Below, in pieces: positions 1 through 10,865 of a DNA stretch of 64,000 nucleotides. The position numbers and the translations under genes are program-made. Position 1 is the stretch's first letter; every line of letters begins with the position of its first letter. This DNA is from Umbilicaria muhlenbergii (lineage: Eukaryota; Ascomycota; Lecanoromycetes; Umbilicariales; Umbilicariaceae). The notes beneath the pieces are model-generated. The model did no database searches. It saw nothing but the letters and a program-made list of their open reading frames with translations, and was not told the DNA's origin. The stretch is from assembly GCA_000611775.1 (NCBI GenBank), contig KK106981.1, positions 8,851,431 to 8,915,430 on the forward strand, written 5' to 3'.

Positions 1-24
1 ACGCCCCTTCGCTCTTTAAGCCCA

Positions 25-2123
25 TTAGGCCTCCCTTCCCCCTTCCCTCGCACTCTTTCTCAACCTAGCCTTGACAACATGTTCATGCCTGATACTCCAG
101 AGACTAATCCCCACACCCACCAAGCTCGCCCCGAACGTTACCCAGTAGGCACCTCGGTAGCACTTCACTCCATCAGGGCAGTTGCGCCGGCCATCGGGAA
201 GGATATTGGAGTGGTGATCATAGATTGAGCCGTAGATAAGATTGAATAACTGGCCGAATATAATTGGAGCGAGGGTCATGCAACCCCAGTTCTGCGAGAG
301 ACCGTTGATGCCAAAGTTTTGAGCTACGAGGGCGGGGTAGACGCCGAAGAGGAAGCCGTATGCCACTGTGATGGAAATTAGAGCTGGGGTTGGGCTGATG
401 GCGATTACAGAGAAGGGGAAAGCCTCACAGCCTGTCAAACCAGAGACGAAGCCAAGCAAACGCGGATTCTCGATACTGATGCCGCAGACTTGAGCTGCAT
501 AGAAGGTAGAACTCGCGGCGACTAGGCACCAGTAGCGACTCATCCCGAGCTTCTTGACAATGATGTCCGAACCTACACCTATGCAGAGGTTAGTTTCGGA
601 ACCATCATCGGAACAGAGGAGGTATGGCTGGTACCACTAGAAAGACGACCGATAAAGCTGCAGATTGACAGAATCGACACATGCGTGAGTTGGCGTTTTT
701 GGATAAATTCTGGAGTTGCGCTGTCATCGTAGTGGCTCCATAAAGCTTGCGCCTAAACATGGTTAGTGAGAGGTTACAGACGTTGGCACGGAGGGCTTAC
801 GTCGTTTCCGATGTTGCTAATAAAGTGTCAGCTGATTCGTTGCAGAATCCATGGATGCTTTGGCTTGCACTTACTTGATTGTCATCAATCCAATACCACA
901 CATAAGTCCCAACATAAGGAAAAGATCCCAGAATTCGAGTTTGGAAAGCAATGCTAAGCCCCGAATATCTAGATGATGTGAGTCATGACCAGCATCAGGC
1001 TTCGAAACATCATCTGGACAAAGGGTTTCTCCAGAGCCTGAGGTCGACGACTTGGACATGAGAGACGAAGTCTCGTCTGTGTCTGGGTCAGAGACCTCAG
1101 ATGCCTCAAATGCCTCGGTATGCGATGAAGCTCTTTTGGAGATGTCGTCGTGAAGCAAAGCCGGATCTGGCATGGTAGCTGACGGCCTACCTGGTTCTTG
1201 TGAAGCCCGTGTAACACTGAGCCTGCTATCCCCCGATTTGGTGCGTTTTAATGGATTCATATCGTTCCGGCCGCGGCCCTCGTGTGTCGGTACTGTAGAG
1301 TAGGCTAACGGATGGTGAACGACTCGGAGGAAGAAGAAGCCCACGAAGCCCATGGTGAAAGTGCCCACCGCGAGGAGAAGAAGAAAGTCCGTGGTATTAT
1401 CGGGAAATGCGATATGGGATATAGTCGCAAAGAAGAATGCACTGAGACCGAATGCAGACAGTGGAAAGGCCGTAGCTGTTCCACGATGATTAGGCCAGTT
1501 CATTGCCGCTGTGGCGGCCGTTAGCTTCCGCAAATTTTGAAGGGCTTCGATATGTGTACCTGTCTTGAGAGAGCCTAAGAACGAGGCCGCACTACCGATA
1601 CCTGTGAGGAAGGCAAAGAAGCAGAGGAATGGCAAAGCCGTCGCTCCAGCTCCCCCGTCGTAGGCTAAGTGGTAATCAGCACCACTGCAGTTGAACCACT
1701 CGACTTGGGAGTCAAGCTCTTACCTCGATGCAGTCCAAAGTATCCAGAACCTAGCGCTAGCGAACCCAAAAGAACACCTGGTCTCGGACCTTTCGAATCG
1801 ACTAGCAAGCCCACCGGTATGCCAGAGCCATACATGCCAACATTGCCAAACACACCCTTCAAAACCTTAGCTTTATGCCCCGATTCCCTTGCTTCATTGG
1901 AGCACTGCCACTCACGATGAGATTGCTTTGAGTAGAAGACAGCTTCAGCTTCTCAGCGAACTGAGGCGCCCATGCCGAGTAGACATACTAGTCGTTCTGT
2001 CAGCACCGGAGGAGAACGTTTGTGGGACACGGATACACGTACATTCGTTCCGCAAGCCAAAGATATCACCGTGGCCGCAATGACTGACACCACCTGCCTT
2101 GCCCTCACGGCTCTCTCCGACAT
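25..2123 (-). CDS. mch1: Mch1-like major facilitator transporter (519 aa, 8 exons)
   Basis: Twelve-helix MFS protein of the nodulin-like/Mch1 family. Yeast Mch1 resembles monocarboxylate permeases, but its substrate is not established; the family is associated with vacuolar membranes. Spliced exons (minus): 2123-2043, 1987-1916, 1856-1724, 1664-1560, 1508-875, 816-801, 752-635, 578-25. The junctions restore family sequence: ACGTNYVYSAWAPQF across intron 1, LHRAYDGGAG across intron 3, MTINNIGNDAQALW across the 16-base exon 6. The intron 1559-1509 is 51 bases and would stay open if read through; its GCTAAC branch point and the resulting KTAAMNWPNHRGTA favour splicing. A long hydrophilic loop near mid-protein separates the two six-helix halves. 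Start chosen at 2123 (MSERAVRARQ); an upstream start in the same frame would add 14 unconvincing residues. Divergent from the Tms1 gene. Family assignment firm, substrate unknown. Confidence 0.86.
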
Positions 2124-2657
2124 TGTGCGTGGTCGCTTGGCGCAGTGCCTTTGGCAACTGTACAAATCTGAACACTACCGGCAGGGCATTGGGCTTATCA
2201 GCTGAGACCTTCCTGGTTGCTTTTATCCCCTTGTCTGGTCGTCAATGACCCGGACTGACTCCCGGAGAAGGGTTGCGGCAGGATTGCGGCCGGATGATGA
2301 TCAGGCACGTCGGGGTGGGAAAGTCACAGTACTCTGGCCGATTCAAGAAGAAGCCAAGGCTGAGGGGTTCAAGCGGAGGTGCAAGGTGTCCATGGTAGGA
2401 CAATGGATGCTCTCACATGTTCAGCCCATAGCGCGCATCCCTTGGCGAGAAGCAGACGAGCCACTGAACGAGGGTCGAATGTTGACGGAGGCCGGAGTTA
2501 CGTTCCGCCGTCCGATCACGTGCAGATTTGCCGAAGCGGCGCCAGTGCAGCTAGTCTCGATGGGGGATGTGGCCGGACTGATGCCGCCGGCTGTCTGGTG
2601 CCATCACCACCCACTTGCCTCAGAAGCCATCCACCCACACACAGGTCCAGACCAGAT
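2124..2657. promoter_or_regulatory. Shared divergent promoter of mch1 and tms1
   Basis: The 534-base gap lies between two start codons pointing away from each other, so it must hold both promoters and both leaders. I see no convincing coding frame, repeat or clear TATA box. Short open frames here lack family sequence and do not join to the neighbours through splice sites. Confidence 0.55.
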
Positions 2658-4258
2658 ATGGGTGCTCTATTATCGCTCCCACTGCTTGCGCTACCAAGCG
2701 TGGGCACTGTGAGTGGGCATCGATCTCGCGTGGTTACGGGCTTCACTGACTACAGTCTTAGCTAGCTACATTTGCTGCCTCGTGTTGCGGAGCCGCAACA
2801 TGCTCTGCAGTATGCAGTGCCTGTGGGAACTTCCGAAGCAGGTCAGTCACTGTACCCTCAGATTGAATTCATACACCGTTAACCCTCATTCAGCATGGCG
2901 ACTCGCATCGCATTTGCTTTCATCCTTCTCGTCAACTCGATCCTCTCGTGGCTCATGCTCACGCCGTGGGCTCTCAAGAAACTCGAACATCTGACGCTAG
3001 ATTATATGAGCATTACCTGCCAAGGGAAACAGTGCTATGGATGGGTCGCAGTACAACGAGTCAACTTCGCGCTTGGTCTCTTCCACTTCATCCTCGCGAT
3101 GCTCCTGCTTGGCGTCAAGTCCACCAAAGATGGCCGAGCTGCGCTTCAGAACGGCTTCTGGGGACCAAAAGTCCTCATATGGCTAGGGTTTGTGGTCATG
3201 ACCTTTTTCATACCGGAGACCTTCTTCCAAGTCTGGGGCTCATACTTCGCTTTGGCTGGAGCTATGCTGTTCGTCCTCCTTGGTCTGATCTTGCTTGTCG
3301 ACCTCGCCCACACCTGGGCTGAGTACTGCCTCGAGAAGATCGAGAACTACGACTCAAGGGGCTGGCGATTCCTTCTCATCGGCTCTACTCTGGGCATGTA
3401 CACCGCATCGTTCGCCATGACCATAATCATGTACATCTTCTTCGCAGCTGGCGGTTGCTCGATGAATCAGGCGGCGATCACGGTAAATAAATGTCCCAGA
3501 CTCTTTGTTTGTGCTTATCGATGCTGACACGTCTTCGACCCCAGGTCAACCTAATCGTTCTCCTCATCACTTCCGCCATCTCCGTCCACCCCACAGTCCA
3601 AGAATTCAACCCGCAAGCCGGGCTCGCCCAATCCGCCATGGTCGCCATCTACTGCACCTACCTAACCATGTCCGCCGTATCCATGGAACCAGACGACAAA
3701 CACTGCAACCCTTTGATCCGCGCGCGCGGCACCCGCACCGTCTCCATTGTCATCGGCGCCATAGTCACCATGCTCACCATCGCCTACACCACCACCCGCG
3801 CCGCCACGCAAGGCATCGCACTGGGCACAAAGGGCAGTCACGCATACTCTAAAATCTCCGACGAAGAAGCCGAGCACGATCTCGTGGACCAGCAGCCGGG
3901 GAACAGCCGTCGCGAAATGCGCGCCGAAGCCCTCCGCGCCGCCGTCGAAGCAGGAAGTCTCCCCGCCAATGCTCTCGACGACGACGACGACTCGGACGAT
4001 GGCCGCGACGCCAAGGACGACGAGCGCTCCGGCACGCAGTACAACTACTCGCTCTTCCACGTCATCTTCCTGCTTGCGACCATGTGGGTGGCCACGCTGC
4101 TGACGCAGAATGTCGACGCCCAAGCCGAGGGTGTTGCCGCGGTGGGCAGAACATATTGGGCCAGTTGGGTCAAGATTGTGAGCGCGTGGGTGTGTTATGT
4201 GATTTACACGTGGAGCTTGGTTGCGCCGGTGGTTATGCCGGACAGGTTTGGGCATTAG
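2658..4258 (+). CDS. tms1: Tms1/Serinc-family membrane protein (477 aa, 4 exons)
   Basis: Multi-pass membrane protein of the Serinc/TDE1 family. Animal members have been linked to serine incorporation into lipids and phospholipid scrambling; the fungal role is unclear. Exons: 2658-2708, 2762-2841, 2894-3482, 3545-4258. The true start is the short first exon (MGALLSLPLLALPSVGT). It joins a Cys-rich second exon (AASCCGAATCSAVCSACG), the diagnostic N-terminus of the family. The later ATG at 2895 alone would lose this. Visible landmarks are LLVNSILSWLMLTPWA, CYGWVAVQRVNFALGLFH, FWGPK, FFIPETFF, a cytosolic acidic loop with a run of Asp (about residues 360-390) and a C-terminal helix pair. Length and architecture match fungal Tms1. 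The opposite strand has a 277-codon open frame over exon 4; it is a low-complexity shadow. Confidence 0.93.
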
Positions 4259-5163
4259 GGCAAGGGCGGATGGATGGGGTGTTGGGGTGTGGAATTTTCG
4301 TATCGCATTAGTTAGGATGGATGTGTGGTTGAGCTCAGGAGGTGAGACATTTGATGAAGGAGCTTTCGCACAAAGTTCTGGATGGGCGACTGTACAATAA
4401 GGAATGATTCTGTTTTCGAACCTCGTGCAAGAAATCTCGTGCATCGCTCGTTCCACCTCTGGAACCCTTTGGTAGGCCCAGCTCTCACCATTCACGTTCG
4501 GTCAAGGAACGCCGAATTACGATGATCCGATGAAATACTTGCGTGTGCTGTATGCAAGGGTCAAAAAGCGCACGATGGCCACTCAGGAAACGACAGTAAC
4601 AGTGATCACATTATTAAAGACTCTGCGCGCCACCAAGCCTCCCAAAAAGTGCACAATTGAGCCCGCTCCATTCCCCTTTCCTTCGCATGATCCGGAGACA
4701 TGACAGCCACGCAGATAAAAGAAGGTATTACGTGATTGAGGATCCAAAAAAAACTTTTGTGTTCTTGTTTTGCAACCTTCGTGTCGAGAAGGCCGGCCAA
4801 AGGAAAATCGTCATAGAAGTACAGTGTCCGCAGGTATGGAAGTAAGGAGAGTGGCGGGCGTGGTTGTCGAGCATTGATTCCTCATGCCGCAAGCATGAAC
4901 ATGACATGATTATCGAGGATGGACTACAGCGGCGTTTGAATTTCAAATCGAGGATGGGCTACAGCGGCTCGAATTTGGAGCCGAACGTCGCAGCGAACGC
5001 CAAGTTCCGAGTTTGAAGAGAGTCGTCACAATGGTATCGTTAAAGTAGTGAAAAAAGAGAGGTCGACCAGGACGGCTGGCGGATCAGAGGTTAGGAAAAT
5101 TTCGCCCATTGTCGTTATTTAACCAAGTCGTCTTAAAGCAGGCGGACAAAGCCAAAGAGATAA
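4259..5163. other. Intergenic region between convergent tms1 and areB
   Basis: About 0.9 kb holding the 3' ends of tms1 (plus) and areB (minus). I find no credible gene. The only structure is an imperfect direct repeat at 4912-4968, listed separately. Confidence 0.6.
4912..4968. repeat. Two-copy 35-base direct repeat
   Basis: The 22-base block atcgaggatggactacagcg+gc at 4912-4933 recurs at 4947-4968 with one change (gga to ggg). The following gaattt is also shared, giving a 35-base period. It lies in the 3' flank shared by two convergent genes, so a role in transcript ends or a small duplication are both possible. Confidence 0.8.
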
Positions 5164-6871
5164 TCATTGGATGCCATCGGACATTCGCTGGCGCTTCGTA
5201 CGTGGTTCCGACTCCCTCAAATCCGCGACCTGGCGTTCCAGCTCATCGACTCTTCTCTTCAGAGAGTCTTCTCTTTGCTGGGACTGCTCCAATGCTTGCC
5301 GAAGTTGAAGGTGAGCGTTGCGCTGCACCGCTTCGTCTTGCCGGGTGTTCTCATCAGCTTGCTCCAACTGTGCCACCCTGCCCCGGAAGAGGTCATTGAT
5401 GACTTCCAACTCGCTGACTCTGGTCTTGAGCGTAGTGTTGGCTGCTAATAAGCCCTCGTAGGTCTGTGGTGGTTCAAGATGGCGTTCATTGAGTGATGAT
5501 GTGGAGCCCGGGGATGGATTGCTGAGGTGAAGTGCAGGTAGTGAAGGCGATGGGTGGAAGGTATGCTCGGTCAGAGAGACACCGTCAAACATGTGCTGAG
5601 GGGCAATGTTGGAATGGTGGATGGACGGTGTGCCTGTACGAGATGGAGGTGAATTTGAGCGGTCGGAGGCACCGGACGAGGTTTTGTGCGATATTCGTCG
5701 ATGATTAGGAGGACCAGGTGGCGGAGTGCCCGCCTCCGATCGTGATGCTGCAAGACCATTGCCGTCGAAGAGGGACTAAGTTCCACGAATCAATAAGTGC
5801 CTACATATTTGTCCAGTCTCTATGATGCTCACCTTCTTCTTCGGGCCTTGTCCAGAGCTTTTGACTCGATTTCGACTCTTAATCACGTCGGTTTTAAGGC
5901 TTATCGGTCGAGGTCTGCCATGCAGCTTCAGGAAAAGTCCACAGGCGTTGCAAAGCACCGAGCCGATCTCATCTCGCCGCCAAAGTGGGGTGGTCGAAGT
6001 CGTGCAGTTTTGGCATACCGGCTGCAACAGGCCACGTTCGCTGTCAGTCAGTGTAGCCATGGTTTGCATCGTGATGCGATAAGGGTTTTGGGGGTATGAG
6101 AAAATTTGGCGATAAGGTGTGCAACACGCGAAGTCCCGCTTATTTAATCAGGTAGGAATCGGGAGGACAACTCACAGGAGTGTTGCCTTGTCCACCAGTC
6201 GTCGCAGCGGGGGATGATGTGGCGTAGGTCATGCTGTGCCCGACATTGTTACTGTACGCCCTGTTGTCGCATAAAGCGGTCAGCACTGGTGGCTCCGAGC
6301 TGTCTGGAGCGATAGCGTATCACGCGCGACAGCCTCGACGATAACGAGCAGCTCGGTAAACCAGCATGCGCATGCTCGCTACATGAGCCATTATGCACGA
6401 ACTGAGATCGCGTGGAAGGGGATCTACGGAAGCGACGTACCTTAGCTGTGGAGAAGGAGCTGACGCGACTGAAGCCAGAGCGGACAGTCCTGGGAGGGAG
6501 AAGTTGCTATTACTCTGTTGCTGCTGGTACTGCTGTTGCCGGAGGGCGTTGGATGACTGCGTCGAAGTTGAGGAGGGACGGGAGATGTCGTGGTCGAGTG
6601 GAGGTAACGGCGAAGGCGCCCTATCATCCGCTGAAGGAGCCGTTGTGAAGGCTGGCAGGTCCCGGGCCTGCGCTGGAGAGGGTAGTCGGAGAGTTGGGTC
6701 AATGGGCGATGCCCGGTAGATCAACGGTGCCAATGTTGAAGCCGTACTTGCGGTTGCGGGGGCTGGACAGCTTCTCGAAGCTATCCTACCAGTGGAATAA
6801 GACTCCTTTCGGCGTGCAGTGATGGTTTTCGCGGAGTGGTGTATAAGGGCGCCAGGAACGGAGGGAGAGGA
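5164..6871 (-). CDS. areB: AreB-type GATA zinc-finger regulator with C-terminal coiled coil
   Basis: Fungal nitrogen-response GATA factor of the AreB/ASD-4/Dal80 group, which usually opposes AreA. Exons (minus): open frame ending at 6441, then 6260-6176, 6021-5833, 5775-5164. The finger is CQNC-X17-CNAC with [17 protein letters not shown], followed by the group-specific tail [20 protein letters not shown]. The C-terminal exon carries [15 protein letters not shown] and, near its end, a long heptad coiled coil ([19 protein letters not shown] onward), the AreB dimerisation region. Upstream exons encode a Pro/Gln-rich segment with [16 protein letters not shown] and [19 protein letters not shown]. 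This 5' frame is open from a TAA at 6874-6872 but contains no in-frame ATG before M in GHSMTY of exon 2. The 5' limit given is therefore the limit of the open frame, not a proven start. Translation may begin at a near-cognate codon (TTG at 6733, ACG or ATC a little upstream) or in an unseen upstream exon. Identity is very secure, the 5' end is not. Confidence 0.88.
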
Positions 6872-7822
6872 TTAGGTGTTACGGCTGTTGTACAATCTAG
6901 AGAAGGACTTGGTGAAAAAGAGAAGAAAAAGAGCAGCGACGTCAAAGAAAGGCTCTCTGGAAGAGTATTAATGATACAAGTGTGCTATTTGACAAATGGG
7001 TGAGAGATGTGCTTTTACAACGAACTGTTGCTGAAGCGCGAGGAAAGGGATCGCGATTAAGAGATCCCAAGGCCTGGCGGCTTAGCCGATAAGGATTAAG
7101 GGGTACGCGAGGTAGGATCAAGCTCGGTGCAATTTGCAGGAGGCACAACTATTTTCAGATCTGATTCCCATGCAAACGCTCTTACATTCATCATGGGCGA
7201 GCATGGTAAGCAATACTACCTTACCCAGTGCTAAATAGTCCGTAGCACACTTCTACGGTAATGCGTCTTCACCAATTGAATCAAGGAGTCCTGAGTCTAC
7301 ACAGTCTCAAAGCTGAACCCGCAACAAGTGTGGACTCTGGGGGACATTGGCGGAGTTTGGTGCGGTGATGTAAATTTACTGATCAAAAATCCTACAAAAC
7401 ACCTATGAGGAGGACTCGAAAGGATGTAGCCTCTTCAGGGAGGGGAATGTAGAGGTACCAAGTAACAACGCAGCCAGGCTAAGCACAGCATTCGGACTAC
7501 CTCTTGGGAGAGACTAGCTTCCAGGTCATCATCCTGTGGAACCACCGTTATTTAAGTAATGCTATGGCCTTGAATTTCATAAGGCTCTGTTAATAATGAC
7601 CGAAGAGAGATGTCCTAATTGATGCAGTAGTCAACATCCATCCTTTGCGAAGATTAACGCCTCCTAATATGTTCGCATACGCCTGTATTACCTTCCAAAA
7701 ACATTCCCAAAAGAAGTCCCCAACACCTTAACTCCTTACGAACAGTGAAATCCCATCAATCCCTCACTCCCCAAACACCATCAACTTCCCAATATCCACC
7801 TATCACAGCCCGCCCATCGCCC
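6872..7822. promoter_or_regulatory. areB promoter/leader and 3' flank of the next gene
   Basis: About 0.95 kb upstream of areB. On the minus strand, 6911-6940 is a C/T-rich tract just before the areB open frame, typical of fungal leaders and transcription start zones. The rest should hold the areB promoter and the 3' end of the minus-strand gene at 7823. I see no coding gene. Confidence 0.5.
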
Positions 7823-9612
7823 TCACTCCTTCCCGCTCTCACTGTCACTCCTCGCCAACTCCATCGAAATCCTCGGACTCGTCTCGATAACGCTACTATC
7901 CGGCGTATCCTCCATCCCACCCCGTAGATAGTGAAACCCATCCACAAAGGCTACACCGTCAACCACAAACACCTTATCATCATCATACGCCGGGGGTCCC
8001 GACTCCTCGCTCTCGTACCCAGAGAGGCTACTTCCCCTCCTCATCCTCCCTCTCCTGCTCTCGCGGCCGTCCAACTCGGCGATATGGAGGCCGCGCCCCT
8101 CTTCTGCTCGGACAAGATCGCTCACGATAGTGTGCGCGTCTCGAAGCTCGGCGATGCCCGTATGCATGACCGCTGCGTTCTCAGATCCCTCTCGTTGGGC
8201 GAGTGCGTCCTGCTTCTCCTCCAAGCTACCGCCGGTGGGTGAACGGTCGCGGCGTCGGAACTTCCCTACCCAGTTACGCCACTTTTGTTTACGCGCGGCA
8301 CATCTATACAGGCGCCTGTTGCGGCGTTCTTCTCTACTGGCGGCGCGGTCGACACGCCGGCGGGGGTGCATCAAGTGGGCAGCGACGATGACGGAGAGGG
8401 AGACGAGGATGATGATGATGGAGGTGATTTTGATGGCGCGGAGGACTTGGTCGGTGCGTTGGGGTTTGGCGGGTGAGATTTCGGTTGGGTTGGGAGAGAA
8501 TGTGGGTGAGGTTGGTAAGGAGGTAGGAAAAGAAGTTGATGGGTCGTTGCGGGATGTGTTACGGTGTGTGGAAGTGATATGATCGGAGGACAAGTCGCCG
8601 GCGTTAGGTTCATCGTGGGAGGTGGAATCGCTTGCTGGTGCGGACCAGCAATGGGGATGCTTTGAGATGCCCGATTTGAAGGAATGACACATCTTACGCA
8701 AGGCATCGCCTGCTTTGTCTAGTGTCCACTTGAGTGTGCATTGAAGACCACGGCATCCGCTGACGTTTCCGCTCGGGGTTCCTTCCATTCCCAATGTTTC
8801 GGTCTCATGAAGACCTCCCTTAGAGGTAGACGTAGCATCATCCTTGTTTGTGTCATCCCAGGATGTTGACGTAGGGCCAATCAAGACACTAGGGTTCCGC
8901 CAACTTTCTGCATGACCATTCGTAGTTTCCAGATGCTCGACTTCAGGGCTCAGCCGAAGGATTGCTGGTGCTCCCAGCTGCTTGTATGAGACTGTAAACC
9001 CAAGATCATCCTCTTCTGGTGCTAGGCCGTGGATTTTAAGCTTCAGAACTTGAGCCACATCTTCACCTTGAGAGCTCGTTCCATCTTCGAGAAGTGCATC
9101 AAAGAGACAAGTGATATTCCATGAGACGTAGAAGTCTTTGCTGTCCTCTTGACTTGGCCCTGCTGCTTCGATTAACCGCACTCCCTGAGCATTTATCCCA
9201 TTCCATTGTGAGAAAAGAGGCTGGTCGTTCAGCCAGAGATCGTTTGTGCCACATGGTTTTTCGGCTCGCAGAACTCGAAAGTGAAATACCTAATAGCTAT
9301 CAGCACCCGTATGATAGAACATTACCCATGAGGCCATGTACTTGGTCCTGTTCGGCCTTGCCGTCGTTGGTGGTATAGCAATTGTTACATGGGACAACAA
9401 AATTGATCAACGCATCCGACGGACTTTGTTCTAGATGAACGTGAGCGAATCACCGTGTTCAGCTACAAAGACGACATACGAAGTTGGGACGATGGAGGAA
9501 ACAAGTCGACGACGTGGCGGTTAGGGCTTAGAGGCGGTAGCGAGTCGGGAATGACCAGAGCAAAGGAAAGAGCAGGTGCGAGCACCACTGCTGCCTTCAG
9601 AAGGCGACGCAT
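7823..9612 (-). CDS. Unrecognised single-pass (type I) membrane protein, 562 aa
   Basis: I do not recognise the family. Exons (minus): 9612-9480, 9430-9342, 9289-7823. The first exon gives a clear signal peptide (MRRLLKAAVVLAPALSFALV). The extracellular part holds two Cys pairs (VPCNNCYTT and, after intron 2, EKPCGTNDLW) and NIT-type N-glycosylation sites, and ends in a Ser/Thr/Pro-rich stalk. A single hydrophobic helix (ITSIIIILVSLSVIVAAHL, about residue 360) is followed by an Arg-rich stop-transfer segment and a cytosolic tail of about 180 residues with SGYESEESGPPAYDDD, a PPAY motif of the type recognised by WW-domain ubiquitin ligases. Intron 2 is taken as 9341-9290; the nearer GTAATG donor would give a 33-base intron and the wrong frame. 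Overall plan suggests a plasma-membrane or cell-wall-facing protein. Function unknown. Confidence 0.72.
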
Positions 9613-9860
9613 CGTGACCTCTGCTTCCGCTGAAGCCCGAAGTCAATGGGAGGGGAGTGGGAGGAGGAGAGGAAGACAGCATGTCCACAAAACTGCTGCC
9701 TAACACTGCCCCCGCCAACAATCAGCTCGATCAGCTACGGGTAAGGCTGAACAAGGGGCCATGTGGCACGGGAACTCTATTCGACCACCATGTCGACCAT
9801 GTTCATCATCTCGCATCTTCATGTTCAGAGCCAAGGTTCACTCCCTGCAGCTTCGCAATC

Positions 9861-10373
9861 ATGGTCAGTCACTCCCTACTCAATTCGCATCATGATTCGA
9901 ACACGCACATACTGACATGGCCTCTCGCAGCTGCCCCTAGGGCTCCTCACCGCCGCGCAAGGGCATCCCATGCTGGTCGAGCTCAAGAATGGCGAAACTC
10001 TCAACGGCCACCTAATCGCCTGCGACACGTGGATGAACCTGACGCTGAAAGAAGTGGTGCAGACAAGTCCAGAGGGCGACAAGTTCTTCCGGCTACCGGA
10101 GGTGTACGTTAGGGGAAATAATGTGCGATTCACCCAAGCTTTGAGAGGAATTCAGAACTTGCTGACTAGGCGTAATGACGATAGATCAAGTACCTACGGG
10201 TACCGGACGAGATCGTGGACTTGGTGAAGGACCAGCAGCAGAGTCAGCCATCGAGCAGAGGGAGGGGCGGTGGTGTGCAGAGGGGTGATCATAGCGGTAG
10301 AGGTGATAGGGGAAGGGGTGGTCAAAGAGGCGCTGGTGGCAGAGGAAGGGGGAGAGGGAGGGGTGGGTCGTGA
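9861..10373 (+). CDS. lsm4: LSm4, U6 snRNA-associated Sm-like protein (127 aa)
   Basis: Subunit of the LSm1-7 (mRNA decapping) and LSm2-8 (U6 snRNA) rings. Exons: 9861-9863, 9931-10122, 10185-10373. The first coding exon is only the ATG; the second opens with [19 protein letters not shown]. The Sm1 motif is [18 protein letters not shown], and Sm2 spans VYVRGNNIKYLR across intron 2, after which comes [10 protein letters not shown]. The tail is the usual RG-rich stretch ([20 protein letters not shown]). The intron 2 donor GTGCGA is weak, but it alone restores GNNIKYLRVP. Length is normal for fungal LSm4. Ends convergent with the DUF2231 gene. Confidence 0.95.
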
Positions 10374-10865
10374 CCGCAGCATAGGTCCCTCTGAGGCAAA
10401 GGCGATTGCGACCAAGCACACCGTCGGAGCCCTTCCCCGGCCAGATACCGTGCATCAAATGTCCAGCAAGGGATCATTGAAGGCTATATCATGGCCATGC
10501 GGCAACGATGCCGATCTGTCCGGAAGCTCTCCAGAAAGGAGTTCCAGCTCTCAGGCTGTCATTCTTGGATTCTTTCACTCTAGAGCTACTTCGTTCGGAC
10601 TTTCTGATCCGCTCAAGTCGCCTATCAACCGGAGCTCGCCAGATATTAGGCTTCATGATGTTTGCTAGGGTATGAAAAGTTAGAGCGATGGAGACGAATG
10701 AACTGGTCAGCTCGCTGCTCCTACGCTTACAACGCGTGTACTTTTCACTCGCATCCAACGCCCTATGATACCAATCCAATGGTGCATAAAACACTCTCAC
10801 TCTCGCTATTCGACGTATCATAACACCAAAATCCGAATCCAGCTATATCCTACTCCACCGACGTT
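10374..10865. other. Convergent 3' ends of lsm4 and the DUF2231 gene
   Basis: About 0.5 kb between two stop codons. A 110-codon minus-strand open frame (10489-10821) has no recognisable domain and starts next to the 3' end of the neighbour. I regard it as chance and see nothing else. Confidence 0.5.

Noticed and set aside
3662-4495. 277-codon minus-strand open frame over tms1
   Set aside because: Low-complexity shadow of a strongly conserved plus-strand gene.
6022-6069. [19 protein letters not shown] as the areB start
   Set aside because: The bases sit at the end of an intron (GTGAGT to TTGCAG) whose removal joins QGNTP to PVCQNC. It could still give a minor short isoform, but is not the main start.
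9309-9341. GTAATG donor for intron 2 of the type I membrane protein
   Set aside because: It would make a 33-base intron and put the next exon out of frame; GTACAT upstream gives 52 bases and the correct frame.
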